From contig NC_030852.1 of NCBI RefSeq assembly GCF_000208745.1, positions 29,658,211 to 29,722,210 on the forward strand: a DNA stretch of 64,000 nucleotides, written 5' to 3'. Under the pieces are notes generated by a model. That model worked only from the letters and a program-made list of their open reading frames with translations, searched no databases and was not told where the DNA came from. A program made the position numbers and the translations under genes. Positions within the stretch are counted from its first letter, which is position 1. Every line of letters starts with the position of its first letter. The DNA is from Theobroma cacao. Lineage: Eukaryota > Streptophyta > Magnoliopsida > Malvales > Malvaceae. Shown here one piece after another: positions 23,601 through 40,040 of this stretch.

Positions 23601-26482
23601 TGATGCCCTTCAATCTGGTGTTGTGGAGTCGAAAGATTTTCCAGAGAAATTTTTTTACTGTTTTTGGTGGGGCCTGCAAAACCTAAGGTGTGCTCATATA
23701 TGATCCTTTTCATTTATTTTCCTCTGCCCATAGAGTTTTTGCTGGGTCCTTGCTTGTTTCTCTCTACTAGATGGGCTGTATTTCAGCTATATTTTGCTAA
23801 ATCTTTTTTTTTTTTCTGAAAAGTATTTTGCTAAATCTTTGACTTCAGCTTAATTGTGTTCTGTCCATCTCTAATATGCTTGTTGCCATACCTCTTTTTG
23901 AGTTCTTTATCACTAGTTTTGGTAGTTGACAATATTTATCATTGATCTCCCAACCATGGACTCTATTTATAGATGATGTCTAATGTTGTTTTTATTATAA
24001 TGATATAATGAATCTTTATTTTGTTTGACAAAATTTACAAATCTAATTAAATAAGATTTTCGCCTTTAAGTATTTACTCTTTCAACATAATTTTGGCCAT
24101 CTAGTTAAGTTGTTAACTCATGACCTCTCAGAATCATAATAAAAATAAATGAAGTGGTCTCTTGTTTTTATCACATTGTCTTCGCATTGAGGGGGTGGGT
24201 TGCAAAAATTTGCATGTGGTGTACATTGCACGTATAATGTGATGAACCCCTCTTTTCATAATATATGTGATGATCATTGATAGAACTCAGGGTGTAAGCA
24301 TCTGCCCTTTTTCTATAAATTTGTTCATTTTTTTCTTTTTTTTCGGAGGTGGGTGGGAAGTGATGTTGGGATCAGTGACTAATGTTTGATGCAGTGATGA
24401 AATTGAGATTGATTCATGACAGTGCAGCATGCTTCATTAGCTCTTGTGGTGCTTTAAAAAACTGCGATTAAATGCTTTTAAGAGGTCTCTGCTGAGTGAT
24501 GGCTTTAATTATGGTCTTCTTTATTTAGGCTTGTTGAAGATTGACTCTATGTCCATCTTCAGTCCAACTGAGTTTTTCTAATTTTGGAGTATATTCATTT
24601 ACTTTCAATTTCCTTTTTTAAAACAGGTTTTTGTTTTCTTTGATTACTTGTATTCTCTCTCTTTCCTGTGGTTAGCACATTGCCATTAAGTTCTGACAGT
24701 ATTGTCTGATATCTTTGTACTTCACCTTTTTGCAGTTCTTTGGGTCAGAACCTTGAAACTAGTACCTATGTTTGGGAAATCTGCTTTGCAGTTTTCATGT
24801 CGATCTCGGGCTTGGTTCTGTTTTCATTTCTCATTGGAAATATGCAGGTTTGTACCAAGAATCTCTGTTCTTTGAATTTGAATGTCAAGTTTTTCGGTTT
24901 GTAGCTGTGGAACTGGTTTCTAATTTCTAGTAGGACACAACATTTGGTATCTTTAAATCTTTCTACTCTGAAGCTTTTTCTAAAGAATTTAGTTTCTACC
25001 GTTGTGAGTTTCGTAAGTCTTCTGCATAAGCTGCATGCTGTTCACTGGATTGTACAATCTCTTCTCTTGAGAAGCATAAATAATCTGTTTGCAATGGCTG
25101 AAGCTTTTCTGTTGATTTCAGATTTTATAATGTCCAAGCATTTTGACTCTCTCTCTCACTTTCTCTCTTATATTTATTATACAATGTGCATTGGGAGCAA
25201 CATATAGGAAATATGTAACTCATGCTGTTACTTCTGCAATTCTTTCTGTTGCTTTCTCCAACAAATTACAAGGAGATATTAAGCAACTCTACGATTCTTT
25301 AGTTGTGTCTACTGTGAAATGGTTTGGATGCTCCAACTTCACTCTTACAAAAGAGACCATTAATTATAGGCTATGATGAGTCAAATTTGCTGTGAAACAG
25401 ACATATTTGCAGTCCACGACTACCAGATTGGAGGAGATGAGAGTGAAAAGACGTGATGCAGAACAATGGATGTCCCACCGCTTACTACCAGAGAATCTGA
25501 GGGAGCGGATAAGACGATATGAGCAATACAGGTGGCAAGAAACTAGAGGAGTTGATGAAGAGAATTTACTTCGTAATCTCCCCAAGGACCTTCGAAGGGA
25601 TATAAAGCGCCATCTTTGCTTGGCTCTACTCATGAGAGTGAGTGCCTTGACCTTCTGATCATTGTTTTAATTGGATTGCATCCTTTTCTGGAGTAAGATT
25701 GCTAGATGTTATCATTTGACTTGCATTTTTTCCATTAATCACTGATTTTAAGGTTATCTCACTCTTTTGCTTTGATGTTGAAGGTGCCAATGTTTGAAAA
25801 AATGGATGAACAATTATTGGATGCAATGTGTGACCGTCTTAAGCCGGTTCTCTACACAGAGGAGAGCTACATTGTTCGGGAAGGAGACCCAGTTGATGAG
25901 ATGCTCTTCATCATGCGGGGTAAACTATTGACCATGACAACAAATGGTGGAAGAACTGGCTTCTTTAATTCTGAATATCTGGGGGCAGGAGACTTCTGTG
26001 GAGAGGAACTTCTCACATGGGCACTAGATCCCCATTCTTCATCGAACCTCCCAATCTCAACTAGAACTGTTCGAGCCCTTACTGAAGTTGAAGCTTTTGC
26101 TCTAATGGCTGATGACTTGAAGTTTGTTGCTTCTCAGTTCCGCCGGCTTCATAGTAAGCAGCTTCGTCACACTTTCAGGTTCTATTCACAGCAGTGGAGG
26201 ACTTGGGCAGCTTGTTTCATACAAGCAGCTTGGCGCCGCTATAGCAAAAAGAAGCTGGAAGAATCTCTTAGAGAAGAGGAGAATAGATTGCAAGATGCTT
26301 TAGCTAATGCTGGTGGGAGTTCCCCAAGTTTAGGTGCCACTATTTATGCCTCACGGTTTGCTGCCAATGCACTTCGTGCTTTACGGCGAAATCGTACTCG
26401 TAAAGCAAGGTTGCCAGAGAGGGTACCACCTATGCTGCTTCAGAAGCCAGCAGAGCCAGATTTTACCGCTGAAGAACATTAG
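20665..26482 (+). CDS. CNGC1: Cyclic nucleotide-gated ion channel, CNGC1-like (group I)
   Basis: Seven coding exons: 20665-20693, 21155-21722, 22186-22398, 23404-23687, 24736-24847, 25401-25637 and 25784-26482. All are GT-AG with matching phases; the product is 713 residues. It is a plasma-membrane, cation-permeable channel subunit. S1 begins near residue 97 (IFVLSCIIAVSIDPLFF) and five further membrane segments follow. The pore has the plant selectivity-filter triplet GQN (368-370). S6 ends at LIGNMQ (402), then comes the C-linker. The cyclic-nucleotide-binding domain is at about 482-600, with a phosphate-binding cassette YLGAGDFCGEELLTWAL. It overlaps a calmodulin-binding helix and is followed by an IQ motif FIQAAWRRYSKKKLEE (626-641). 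The N-terminus (SYPPERFVRFQDW) fits CNGC1. Group I membership is clear; orthology to At5g53130 rests on neighbours. Confidence 0.95.
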
Positions 26483-26860
26483 GCAAGTCGGTTTGTTTCT
26501 CTCTCTCTCTCTCTTATTATATAAAAGTTGTGTTTGGAACAGAGTAGGAAATCTCATCCCTCCCAAACCAGGGAAACATATAATGGTAGAAAGCTGCCGT
26601 TTGTTGTGTTTGACGTCTGTATATGTTGTATATGTAAATCTTCCATTATTCTTTGCTCCTGATCAGTTTTCGGCAGTTACCGACATGTTCTACTGCAGTT
26701 ACTATCTACAAAACATTCAGTATAACAGATTCAAGAGTTTTGCAAAAAGATGCTGCATCATGAACATGGAGAACAAAGCCTTGCAGGGTAAGTTGAAAAA
26801 ATTGCTTCAGTTTTTATTTTTTATTTTTTTAAAAATTCTACCTTAAGCTTAAAAATCTGG
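26483..26860 (+). other. 3'UTR of CNGC1 (approximate)
   Basis: This less AT-biased sequence directly after the stop codon contains a (CT)n run (26500-26514). It ends where the sequence becomes repeat-like, near 26860-26940. The poly(A) site is not defined. Confidence 0.4.
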
Positions 26861-26942
26861 TGGGCTATGCGTTGAAAGTCTCATAAAGATGCCTGATGGA
26901 TCACTCTTAACTCACTCAGCTGCAAAATTGCTTTGTAAATTA

Positions 26943-27650
26943 AGGATTTGTTTGGTAACTATAAAAAATTTGTGTAAAATATTTTATAAAATTTTTTAAT
27001 ATTTTTTAGTATTTAGATAAATTATCAAAAATATTATTTATTATTTAGATNTAGTTTTTAATCATCATTAATGGAATTGTTTGGGTATTAAAATAATAAA
27101 TAAGAGTTTATTATTTGTTTATCACATTAAAATGAAGAATGAAAATGAAGATAGAAAAAATAAATAATGATATTTTTCAAAGTATTTAACCATCTCATTA
27201 TTTTTTTTACTAAACATTATAAAAATAATATTAATCAATTGTGTAAAATATTTGAAATTTATATTTATAAATGTGTATTCATTAAATAATGATTATTAAA
27301 ATATTTTTTGTTATAATTATTAAGAAAATTTATTTAATTTATAAATAAAAATATTAATAGTATTGAATGAGTTTATTAAAAAATATATTTTTATTTTAAT
27401 AATATTAAATATTAATATTTTAAGTTAATTTTTTAAATTAAATATTAAAACTTATTAAGCCAAGTTTACTATAAAGGTAGTTTTTTTGTTTTTTGAAAAA
27501 TATCTTACATCTTTTAAAGGCATAAAACATTTTACATAGTCTGGTTATTTTTTGTATTGATTTGTAAAATATTTTACATCGAAAATAATTTTTTTATCTT
27601 TTTGAACAAATATAAATTTTAAAAATATTTTTCAAAAAACATATTACGTC
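26943..27650 (+). mobile_element. AT-rich MITE-like element, copy A
   Basis: The left end (TTTGTTTGGTAACT, then TGTAAAATATTTTA) and right end (TGTAAAATATTTTACATCGA, then GAACAAATATAAAT) are imperfect terminal inverted repeats. The same blocks occur in opposite orientation at 53400-53815, so this is a dispersed family. It has no coding capacity. One N lies at 27051. Confidence 0.6.
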
Positions 27651-27659
27651 AAAATAAAT

Positions 27660-28990
27660 GAAACTTAAAAAGTATTTACCATGACAGAGTACGGTTAGCC
27701 AGTGAAACATACCCTCCATTATTTGATTGTGATGTTGGAGGCGTCTGAATGGAGTGGATCGGAGTCTGAAAAGTCTTGTATATGTGCGTTAAAGATCATA
27801 AACTTTTCCATTTTTGGATTGCATTGGGAGCTTTCAGAAGATGATATTTGATATATATATATATATACATATATATATACATATATGACGAAAGGAGACA
27901 TTTCAGCTTTTGGAAACACTAGCCTCTTCGCCTCCATTCCTGACAATAATACACATAAATCTCCATCACTCGTTGATTAAAAACTTGTTACCTTTTTAGA
28001 TGCAGTGGTTGACTGTGCGAGGTCCACGCACCATGACGCATCTGAAAGTTGTTGCTACTGTAATCAGCATCGTGTTGCTAAAGCTTTAACTCGTGTGCTT
28101 CGTTTCGTTTGTGTTGACATGGGAATTTGTAGTTAAACTAGGAAACCCTGAAGAATACGGTCTTTCAGTTGGGAGAATGAAGAATATCGTACTTTTGTTT
28201 TACAACTTGTCTGCCTCTTTCCCCTTGCTCGAAACAGTGATTTTGAATGTTTTCAAACAATTAAAGAAGGATTCAAACCCGAAATATCATGTTCAATGTT
28301 CTGATTTCAGCAACCATTAAGTTAATATTAGATGATTGTTATTAGTATAATATAAGACAAGACATTATCTAAAACTCGTCACTAACACTTAGAAAAAGAA
28401 ATTGCAGTTAATGCAGGAAGTTCCCTAAGGTTTAAATGTTAGTATAATAATGACATTTAATGAAGTATTTAAATGATCATCTATGTCTAATTTTATATAT
28501 TATCAGTAAATTAGAATTACAATTGGCGACCTTATCGTTATTGGCAACCAACATTAAAGAAAACGAAAGCCATGAGAATTTTGTTGATTCAACAATAAAT
28601 CACAGTCAAACTGGGTAATTACATGGCAAAACAGCGATCATGCACCACTTTGCCGCTGGTGAGGGCACATATTTCTTCTAGCAAAATCTTACCATTCCTT
28701 TAGAATTTCTTTTGGAGAAAATACTGTTCGATGATATAAACTGTACAATACCTGTTTCAGGCGATTTTAGACAGTTGCATGTCATTGAAGCAGACGACAT
28801 ATCCATTACCGAGAAATTGCAAAAAGGGTGTCTCACTATTGTGCTATGGAAGCTATCAATATTGACATAGCCTAAGATATTAATCCTCAGATTTCTTGAC
28901 GGCCAAACAGAACTCTCTGTTGTCCCAAATTAGATACGTGCTGCTGCTAACCATACAGAATGACAGTATTCCACTAAATGCAAGAAACCG
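27660..28990. other. Intergenic spacer between CNGC1 and the pyruvate-kinase-like gene
   Basis: Convergent 3' ends meet here. It holds a (TA)n microsatellite at about 27850-27885 and no supported gene. Positions 28600-28997 probably include the 3'UTR of the minus-strand gene. Confidence 0.4.
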
Positions 28991-28997
28991 GGCTTCC

Positions 28998-31900
28998 CTA
29001 AAAGAGATGGCTGGACAGAACAAGAGGCTTCCGTTCGGCTTTCATCTCCTTGGAGTTAGCCCGGAGGATGCTGTCTAGAGTTGAAACAGCTTGTACAATG
29101 TGTCTCCCTTTATTCAACATAATGCAGCTTGCCCTGGCAAAATAAAATGAGGAGCTTTTAATCCTTCCGTGTATTTGATCGTTTAGGTGCAACTTCTTCT
29201 AGGAGAAAGGAGGAAAAGAAACATAAAGAACTTCATTGAATTCTTATTACAATGGAATTCAGATTCTTGTTGGTATGTATGTTAGCTTAAACAAAGAAGT
29301 GTTTGAGAAAGATGGGAGAAGGAGGCTGAGGAGGCGGCAGTGGTCGAGGGAAATCCACTGGCTATCTTAAGTGGCAAAGCCACCTGATATGGAACAAGTA
29401 CTCGGGACAAGACCACTCCACTTAACAGAAGGAAAAGTATTTGTATTATGCTATGCCAGCAGAATATGTGAGAAGCTATTAATAAACAAAACTTGCATTC
29501 AGGATGGTGGAAATGCATGTAAAATTGGCTGCATACAAACTGAAGTGCTGATGCATCTCAAAACATATTTTGAAGAGTTAAATGAATTTCATTGATCAAT
29601 AATATGTAAATATCCAGGGAAATACAATTGGACCACTTACCTCCTTCCATTTGCAACATCAGTAATCTCAGCTCTGGTAGGAATACCAGATTTGACAAGT
29701 GATTCCAGGACCTGAGTTGCCCAAATAACCGGTATGTGAGCAGTGCCAGAAACAGACAATATTTCCTCTTGTATATCAGCCAATCTTTCCCAGCCACACT
29801 CTACTGCAAGATCTCCTCTGGCAATCATAACCCCTAAAGGATTTGAAGACTTCATTGCCTCCAAGAGCAACAGGGGCAATTTCTCAAACCCACTTTTTGT
29901 TTCAATTTTCAAAACAATCCCCAAGTTCTGAAGTTTCCTTTTCTCCAGTTCTTGGCGAAGTACAATAACATCACGAGTATCTCGAACAAATGAAACACCC
30001 ACCATGTCTGCATGGGAAGCAACAAATTCGAGATCCACCAGATCCTTTGAAGTCAGACCTTCATACCGAATATTGCTGTCTGGAATGTTGATGGATTTCT
30101 GTGATCCAAGTTTAGTCCCTCTTGGGCCAGCATGAGTAATCGAGACAACAATCTCTGAACTACTAGTTCCCTTGATGACTCCCCAAATCTTTCCATCATC
30201 AAAAGCTATGCGCTCTCCAGGTTTGACTGCATCAAACAGATAGCCTGATGAACATGCTATTCTATAAGCACGACTTGTGTGCCCATAGGAGTTATCCTGG
30301 TCAGACTTACCATCCCGCAATATAATTAGCAAGTCTCCAACTCTTAGTCTGATAAATGACTCTCTAGCAGGGACATCTACCACTTGTCCAACAAGGAACC
30401 TACCTTTCTTCCTCTTAATAAGTAATTCGGTTCCAGAACTAACATAAGCAGTCCTAGTACACTCAGCCATAAAACCAGTACCTGAAAAAATGTGAAAGAC
30501 TCTGGAGATCTTTAGCATCCTTTTCTTACCTCTAGCATCAAAGAACCTCAAGGTATCACCTACTTTGACCTCAGTGAGAAATTCTTGGTCATCTATGAAC
30601 AGAACTGCATCAGGAGAAAGATGAGGAGGAGGCGGGCCGGCTCCTTTGTGAGAAAGCCAAACTTGTGCAGGAAAAATCACATTTCCAGAAGCATTTTTCT
30701 TTGGAGATATTTTTACCACACATGGACCAGGCTTTAGATTATCTGTACGAAGTTTTGGTCCGGCTAAATCCATAAGAATTCGACATGGTGACTCCAGCAT
30801 TTGAGAACTTTGTTTTACCCTTCTGATTATCTCACTCCAAAGTTGCGGGTTTCCATGTGCACAATTGATTCGAATAATAGAAGTCCCAGCCTTTATAAGA
30901 TTGGTTATTAGTGTTTCACTCTCAAGAGCCTCTTCGCCAACTGTTGTCATGATATGAGTAAGTCTGCTATCTTGAAGTGGTCCCAATAATAACTCTCTAT
31001 TTAAAAATGCCTTCTTCTTCATTGCATTTATCATGAAATTCCCTTTATTTTGCTGATCTAATTTTTCCTGCATGCAAATTTCAGCACTAACATTCCCAAT
31101 AGCCCTTACAGAATTTAATTGTAGGTTTTCTAACAGTTGGATGCCTGTGGTTAGACTTGCTAGGACAGATGAATTGACCATCTCCAAATTCAACAGACTG
31201 ATCAAAGCAAGATCATCTTTGAGTGCTTCAGTGTCAAGAGATTTCAAAGCCAGATAATGGATTAAGTTTGTTGCACTCTCCATGTAATTTCTGCAATGAG
31301 GAATACTCCATGTGTTAGAAAATGCCTCCCCAAATAAGAAACTTGAAGTGCATAAAAGAGTAAAAAAAAATAAAGGAAGTTCCAAAGGGCAGCCAATATC
31401 TCTTCTCAAGTCACTGTTTTTGTTTTTTCCACTTTCTTAACGGTGAAGAATCTCATTAAAATCATAAACAACCTGCTTTATATTAACTAGGCCAGAAAAA
31501 TAAGATAAATATTTTGCATAAAAATTTATTTATTCATTTATTTGTTTGGGCTTAAATTGAGCTTCCAACTCAACAAAACACTAAAAAGTATATAAATTGA
31601 AAACTATTTTGTATATTCTGAAAGAAAATACAAGGTTGATTTGCATATATTTTCATTACAGAACACAACAACAAATGATGAACTTGCGTATACAATAATG
31701 AAGAATAAGCTAAACATGAAATTCAGACCTACCCATGATTGGCCTAATTTATTTGGTAATTGAAGCTAGCAATGATTAAAGTAGAGAAGATAAAGAAAAT
31801 TCACAGATCAGCTTCAGATTAAAGACCACAGATGCCAGTCAATAGGTCAATAGATTCAATTTATGCAAATAAATATAAATATGGCATAAAATTTGAGTCA

Positions 31901-32720
31901 AAGAAACAGAACTTTAAGAACCCAATGGAAAATAAAAATACCAGATGGTAGAACTACTAAAGTGCAGACATAAGAAAAATTCTAGTTCCAAACATACTTG
32001 TGAGATAGCTTCAGGCTAGAAGCATTCCATTGTTCCGATGCTAACACATGTAAATATACAGCCCTCAATTTGTCAAGAACCCTTGCCTGGTTTCCCAAGT
32101 GCTCAACCCTCTGAAAAAATCCTGCTTCTGACTTTGAAAGAGAATCAACAGCTTCCCCTTCCAGATGACCGGAACTATTGTAATTTTCCAAAGGCATGAG
32201 CACTTGATCATCGGAACAAGCATGCGAACCACTTCTTTCAACTTCATTGTTTTCATTTGGAATAGCAAAAGCTGTTGTCTTTCGAGCGAGGGTGTTCCTG
32301 AATTTTGCTAATAATTGAACCATTTGCGCTGACTGTCTTACATTAAGTCTGCAAGGCAGATATGCAAACTTCCCCCCCAGGGTACATAATCCCAATTCCG
32401 AAACATCAGCTGTGTGGATAGCCTGGTAAGATGGCATATCAAGATAAGGCAAAAGTAAAACATTTCATTGGAAAAAAAGAAAGTCTTGATTTGTTTATTC
32501 GAATAAACTTCTTTCCCAGAGTAAAATTAAAATATAATTAAACCTAAACGATTAGGGGAATAATAATGTGAGTAAGGATTTTCAATGCAAAATCCATAAG
32601 AATTCATTGTTAAAAATAAATTATTATTTATTCCCAAGGATTCAATGAAAAATTGAAGGAAAAGGCAGTAATTACATGGCGTGGAATAGCCTTGTGATTC
32701 GTAACTATAGAAGCCGTCAT
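28998..32720 (-). CDS. Pyruvate-kinase-like protein, plastidial PKP4 type
   Basis: Four coding exons: 32720-32676, 32422-31998, 31290-29641 and 29133-28998; phases match and the product is 751 residues. An in-frame TAG touches the ATG. The first 250 residues are not conserved in ordinary pyruvate kinases; the N-terminus could be a plastid transit peptide. The catalytic A domain follows: [10 protein letters not shown] (294-303), [12 protein letters not shown] (328-339), [12 protein letters not shown] (K618, E620), [10 protein letters not shown] (D650) and [10 protein letters not shown] (T682). The B domain (about 340-560) is enlarged. After ITDVANGRR (699-707) only 44 residues remain, so the regulatory C domain is missing. 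Lys336 stands where K+-dependent enzymes have Glu. The resemblance is to Arabidopsis At3g49160, as recalled. Whether it converts PEP to pyruvate is uncertain. Confidence 0.9.
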
Positions 32721-33300
32721 CTATTCGCTGATACTCAACCACAAATACACAAAGTTCAAACCTGCAAACCAGTACATATTATGACTATTAAAAAGCTTCA
32801 GATTCATCTAAAAAATTATAACTAATCAAAGCTGAAAAAATACTTCCAATTTTTTTATACAAAGAAGAAAACTTGCCCATTTCAACAATCAAATTCGGAT
32901 AAAAAAAATTAACGAAATGTACAAACTGATTTCGTTTGTTTTCACCAGAAAAGAATTTTCTTGAGAGCAGAAACCAAAATGGAAATTCTCAGTAAAAATC
33001 ACGAAACTATGAACAACATTGTCTTTTGGTTTTGACTTTTCAAAATTGAGAAGAAAAGCGTTAGATGTGTCGAGGCAAAATCGAGATTGTCAGGTACCTA
33101 CTTGCGGTGCTGAGAAGCTTTTTTGGTTCCTGCCTGCCTGTGTTCCTCGGCAGCTGCGGCTTTGCCTTTGCACGAGAAGGAGAAAACAAAAAACGTGAGT
33201 GGCAATGGGTGAAGGTGGGAGTGTGGATAGCGCGTGCCAGATTCGGTCAATACTCGACACGTGGAAGAATCCATCAGACATAAGGTGATTCAAGGCCGCC
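32721..33300 (-). promoter_or_regulatory. 5' leader of the pyruvate-kinase-like gene
   Basis: A leader exon at 32721-32761 follows an acceptor TTTGCAG at 32763/32762. The upstream leader exon ends at a donor, AGTAG|GTACCT, at 33098/33097. The first exon and promoter therefore lie at about 33098-33300. Confidence 0.55.
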
Positions 33301-33349
33301 AACTTGGGCTGTTGGGACTGGGGAACAGGAGGAGATTGGACCACTGCAT

Positions 33350-34660
33350 ATTTTTTAATTCCAATATTTAAGTTTGATTTCTTTTTTCTAAAAAAATGAC
33401 TTTGCTAATAGTATTTTAATCACAGTTTTTCAATCATAATCCTCAATCCATTCATAAAGCCAAACTCAAAATATATAATATATATACTAAAAAGAAAAGG
33501 AACTGACGCTTGTTCACGGAAAATGATTATCTATAATTCCATCAACCCATGACGGACTAATGCTGGCCACGAATTTAGGCACAACGAAACTGCAGACAAA
33601 GTAAGTTAGACGAGGGGGAGAGGGTCAGAACTCAGATTGAAGAAGTAGAAAAAATGGAATTTGGCTATGCAGTCGTCACTTTCCAGAAACTCAACCGGTA
33701 TTGCACGGATTTGAGACTTAAAATTAAGGTTTAATAACTAAAATGCCACTGAACTATGCACACTTATTTAATTAAATTTTTAACTTATTATTACATTTAA
33801 ATGAAAATATAATCATGGGTCAAAATCGTTAAAAAATATATATTTATTCTGCAAAAAATAATTTTTTAATGATTTCGATATGAACATCAGTTGTTACCAA
33901 ATAATCTCACCCCCCATCAAAATACGTCCAACATATCATCGTATCAAAAACTGTGACAGAAAACACAACTGTCATTGAAATTAACGAACGCAATTAAAAG
34001 TTAAATTATTTTAAATAATCATATATAATTTAAAAACTTTATTTTGTACTAACCTAAAATTAAAATATTTAATGAACAATAGGACCCTGTAAGGCAATTC
34101 ACGAAATACATAAATAATCAACCATGATTATAAACCATACTAACTCAAACGCTTAATACACGAACCATGATTTAGCTACCAGAGAGCCAACCCACAGTAG
34201 AGTTCATAAAGGCGTCAACAAGCGCAACCTCACCTCCGTTCTAACCCATTCGCTTAACCTCTCTTTTCTGGGGGAACCGCCAATACACGGAGATGCATAA
34301 ACATACACAGCAAAATTAGGAGATAACTGCGACAAATACAAATAATCTTAACAGTGATTCAAACTATCATACAAGCAACGTCTCATTTTTTCCTTCTAAA
34401 TTTTCAGGTTTTGGCTGTCGTGAAGTCCAGATTACGAGTAGTATGACTTGAAGACATTTGAAATACCTCTCATCAAGCAAACAAATTGCTGCATAACAAC
34501 CATGTGGTAAGTCCTACACTAAGTATTCATTGAGATAACACTGGCATGCTAGAATGGCTCCAGCTGCACCTACAGTGAAAAACATTTATTAACCATCTAT
34601 TTCCCTAATGGGAGTATTTCAGCTTATAAAGTTAAATAACAATTGAGATGGCTACATATT
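33350..34660. other. Intergenic spacer before spermine synthase
   Basis: No coding frame. The part at 33720-34060 has the composition of a degenerate repeat (TTAAAATTAAGG ... GTTAAATTATTTTAAAT). Positions 34300-34663 probably contain the 3'UTR of spermine synthase. Confidence 0.35.
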
Positions 34661-34663
34661 TGC

Positions 34664-38090
<3,427 letters not shown>

Positions 38091-39640
38091 AGATTATCTT
38101 TTTCTTCTTCGGCTCCAGCCTCTATACATCAAAACAAATTCATAAGTCCCCTTCTTATAGAATAAAGCCATCATATGTACACATGCAGATTATAATTTTT
38201 CTAAAAAAATCACCTAAAACACCAAAATATGCATGATGATACAGAGAATTAAAGATGCTCTTTTAAAAAAGCAAAGAGTTAGTTCCCAAATGTTCCTGAT
38301 GGAAAAAGCACCAGATTCCTTATTCTTCTAGCAGTAGGCTCATACATTCCTCACCATTTTAAAAATATAATAAGCCTAAAAACGAAGGGGGCGTGGAGAA
38401 AATTACAAAGAAAAAAAAAAGGCAGAGAGTAAGAGTGCGAAACAGCAGAGAACTTTCACACTAGAATTGCAGACCAAAAAAGGTTCTTATTTTTATAATT
38501 CAAAGCTATCATCAGTACTCTTTTGAAAACAAAAATTTAACACAGAAGCATACTGGTTATGATCGTGAAAGTACTCAAGGAAACTAAATAAATATAACCT
38601 AAATTAATGCGAGAAGATTCTGATATAGTAATAACAAAGGAAAGAAAATCATAATGATTTAATTGAAATGCCCTAATTAACGGAAAATGAAAATTCCTCG
38701 ATTCTGAAAAAGTAAAAACTTACCTAAATCAAGCTATACGATTTTGCACTATCTGATTTAATCTCGTTCCAGTTCTAGACTAAATTAAAAAAATAAATAA
38801 GAGGAATATGAACAAATAGAAAATGCTACTTCTAGAAATGATCAAAGTCAAGATTTTCAAAAGGCCTTAGGTCGGTCTGACTATAAGAATAAGAAAAAGC
38901 AATAAAGAAAAAAAGCAAGAAAAATTCCACCAAGTTACGTAATGGAAACAAAATTTTCAAATCCATTTTAGTTGCTTACAAACTTACAGTGAACCAACAA
39001 AAATTTTAGTTAATGCAATTACTGCAAGCTAAACCCCGCTTTTCGCTTTTATAGCAGAAATAAACGGGTATAAATATTTAAAGCAAAAACTAATAATAAC
39101 GCAAAGCTCCGATTCTCTCCCGTGAAATTTTTTAAATGGAAGAATTTAGGGTTTAGAAAAGCGAATTCAAAAGCAAAGAATCTCCTAAAACCGATAACAA
39201 ACTTCCGCTTTTCAAACTAATGAAATATATAAATAAATACTAAAAGAAAATGAAAGGGAAAAAAAATCACATTAGTTGTCAGAGCTAACAGAGCGGCAAT
39301 GAATATATTAAACAACAAAGAGCAAAAGAAAGCAGAGCAAAAAAAAAAAAGCAGAGAAACAGAAAAAAAAATAGTATGATTTTATAAAGATACGGAGAGA
39401 AAATTAAAGAAAATAATAAAAAAAAGTTTAAAGAAAGAGGAAGATCTTGCCTGGTGTTAATGTCAGTGAGAGTTAAAAAAAAGAATGAGACTCTGAATAA
39501 TCTGGAAAGTGCAAATAGCGAGCGGGAACGGGAAAGAAGAACAAGAAAATACAAAGACTTTCTTTTTTTGACTTCTCTCTTTCCCTGTCTTTTTTTTTTT
39601 TACTTTACAGGTTTCACTTCGTTTTGGATGGAAATGGCGT
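38091..39640 (-). promoter_or_regulatory. 5' leader and promoter region of spermine synthase
   Basis: An acceptor (GATGTATAG) lies near 38123. A plausible leader exon lies at about 39451-39600, rich in CT, ending CACCAG|GCAAGATC at 39451/39450. If that junction is used, the leader intron is about 1.3 kb and starts with GC instead of GT. Short A-rich stretches fill the interval. Confidence 0.4.
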
Positions 39641-39956
39641 TTCAAAGCCCCTGTTATATCAAGCGCAGATAAACAGAAATTTGATTTAAACAGGGTAATT
39701 ATTCCTAAACGGGATTCCTTTTTCACTACAATGACTGATATACCCATCTTAGGAATATTGATTAGGGGCCTTTTTTGTAATATATTTTATTTTTAATCAA
39801 AAGTCATACTTATAATATTAAATATAAACCTTTTATATATGTTTCACAATTTATATTTATATTTTGTATTTGACATCGGCAAATTTTTTTATTATCAAAC
39901 GTGCGACGAAATTTAGTATTTGCTTTGACTTACATAAAAATATTGGACAATTTATA

Positions 39957-39994
<38 letters not shown>

Positions 39995-40003
39995 TATTTA
40001 CTN

Positions 40004-40036
<33 letters not shown>
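39957..40036. repeat. (AT)n microsatellite pair
   Basis: Two long AT dinucleotide runs (39957-39990 and 40005-40035) are separated by a short T-rich spacer containing an N (40003), which marks an assembly uncertainty. Confidence 0.85.

Positions 40037-40039
<3 letters not shown>

Positions 40040-40040
<1 letters not shown>

Noticed and set aside
26334..26846. 170-residue frame overlapping the last CNGC1 exon
   Set aside because: It is out of frame with CNGC1 over the first part and in its 3'UTR after that.
33065..33344. Frames on both strands next to the pyruvate-kinase-like gene start
   Set aside because: The region is the leader and promoter of the minus-strand gene; the frames cross its predicted splice donor.
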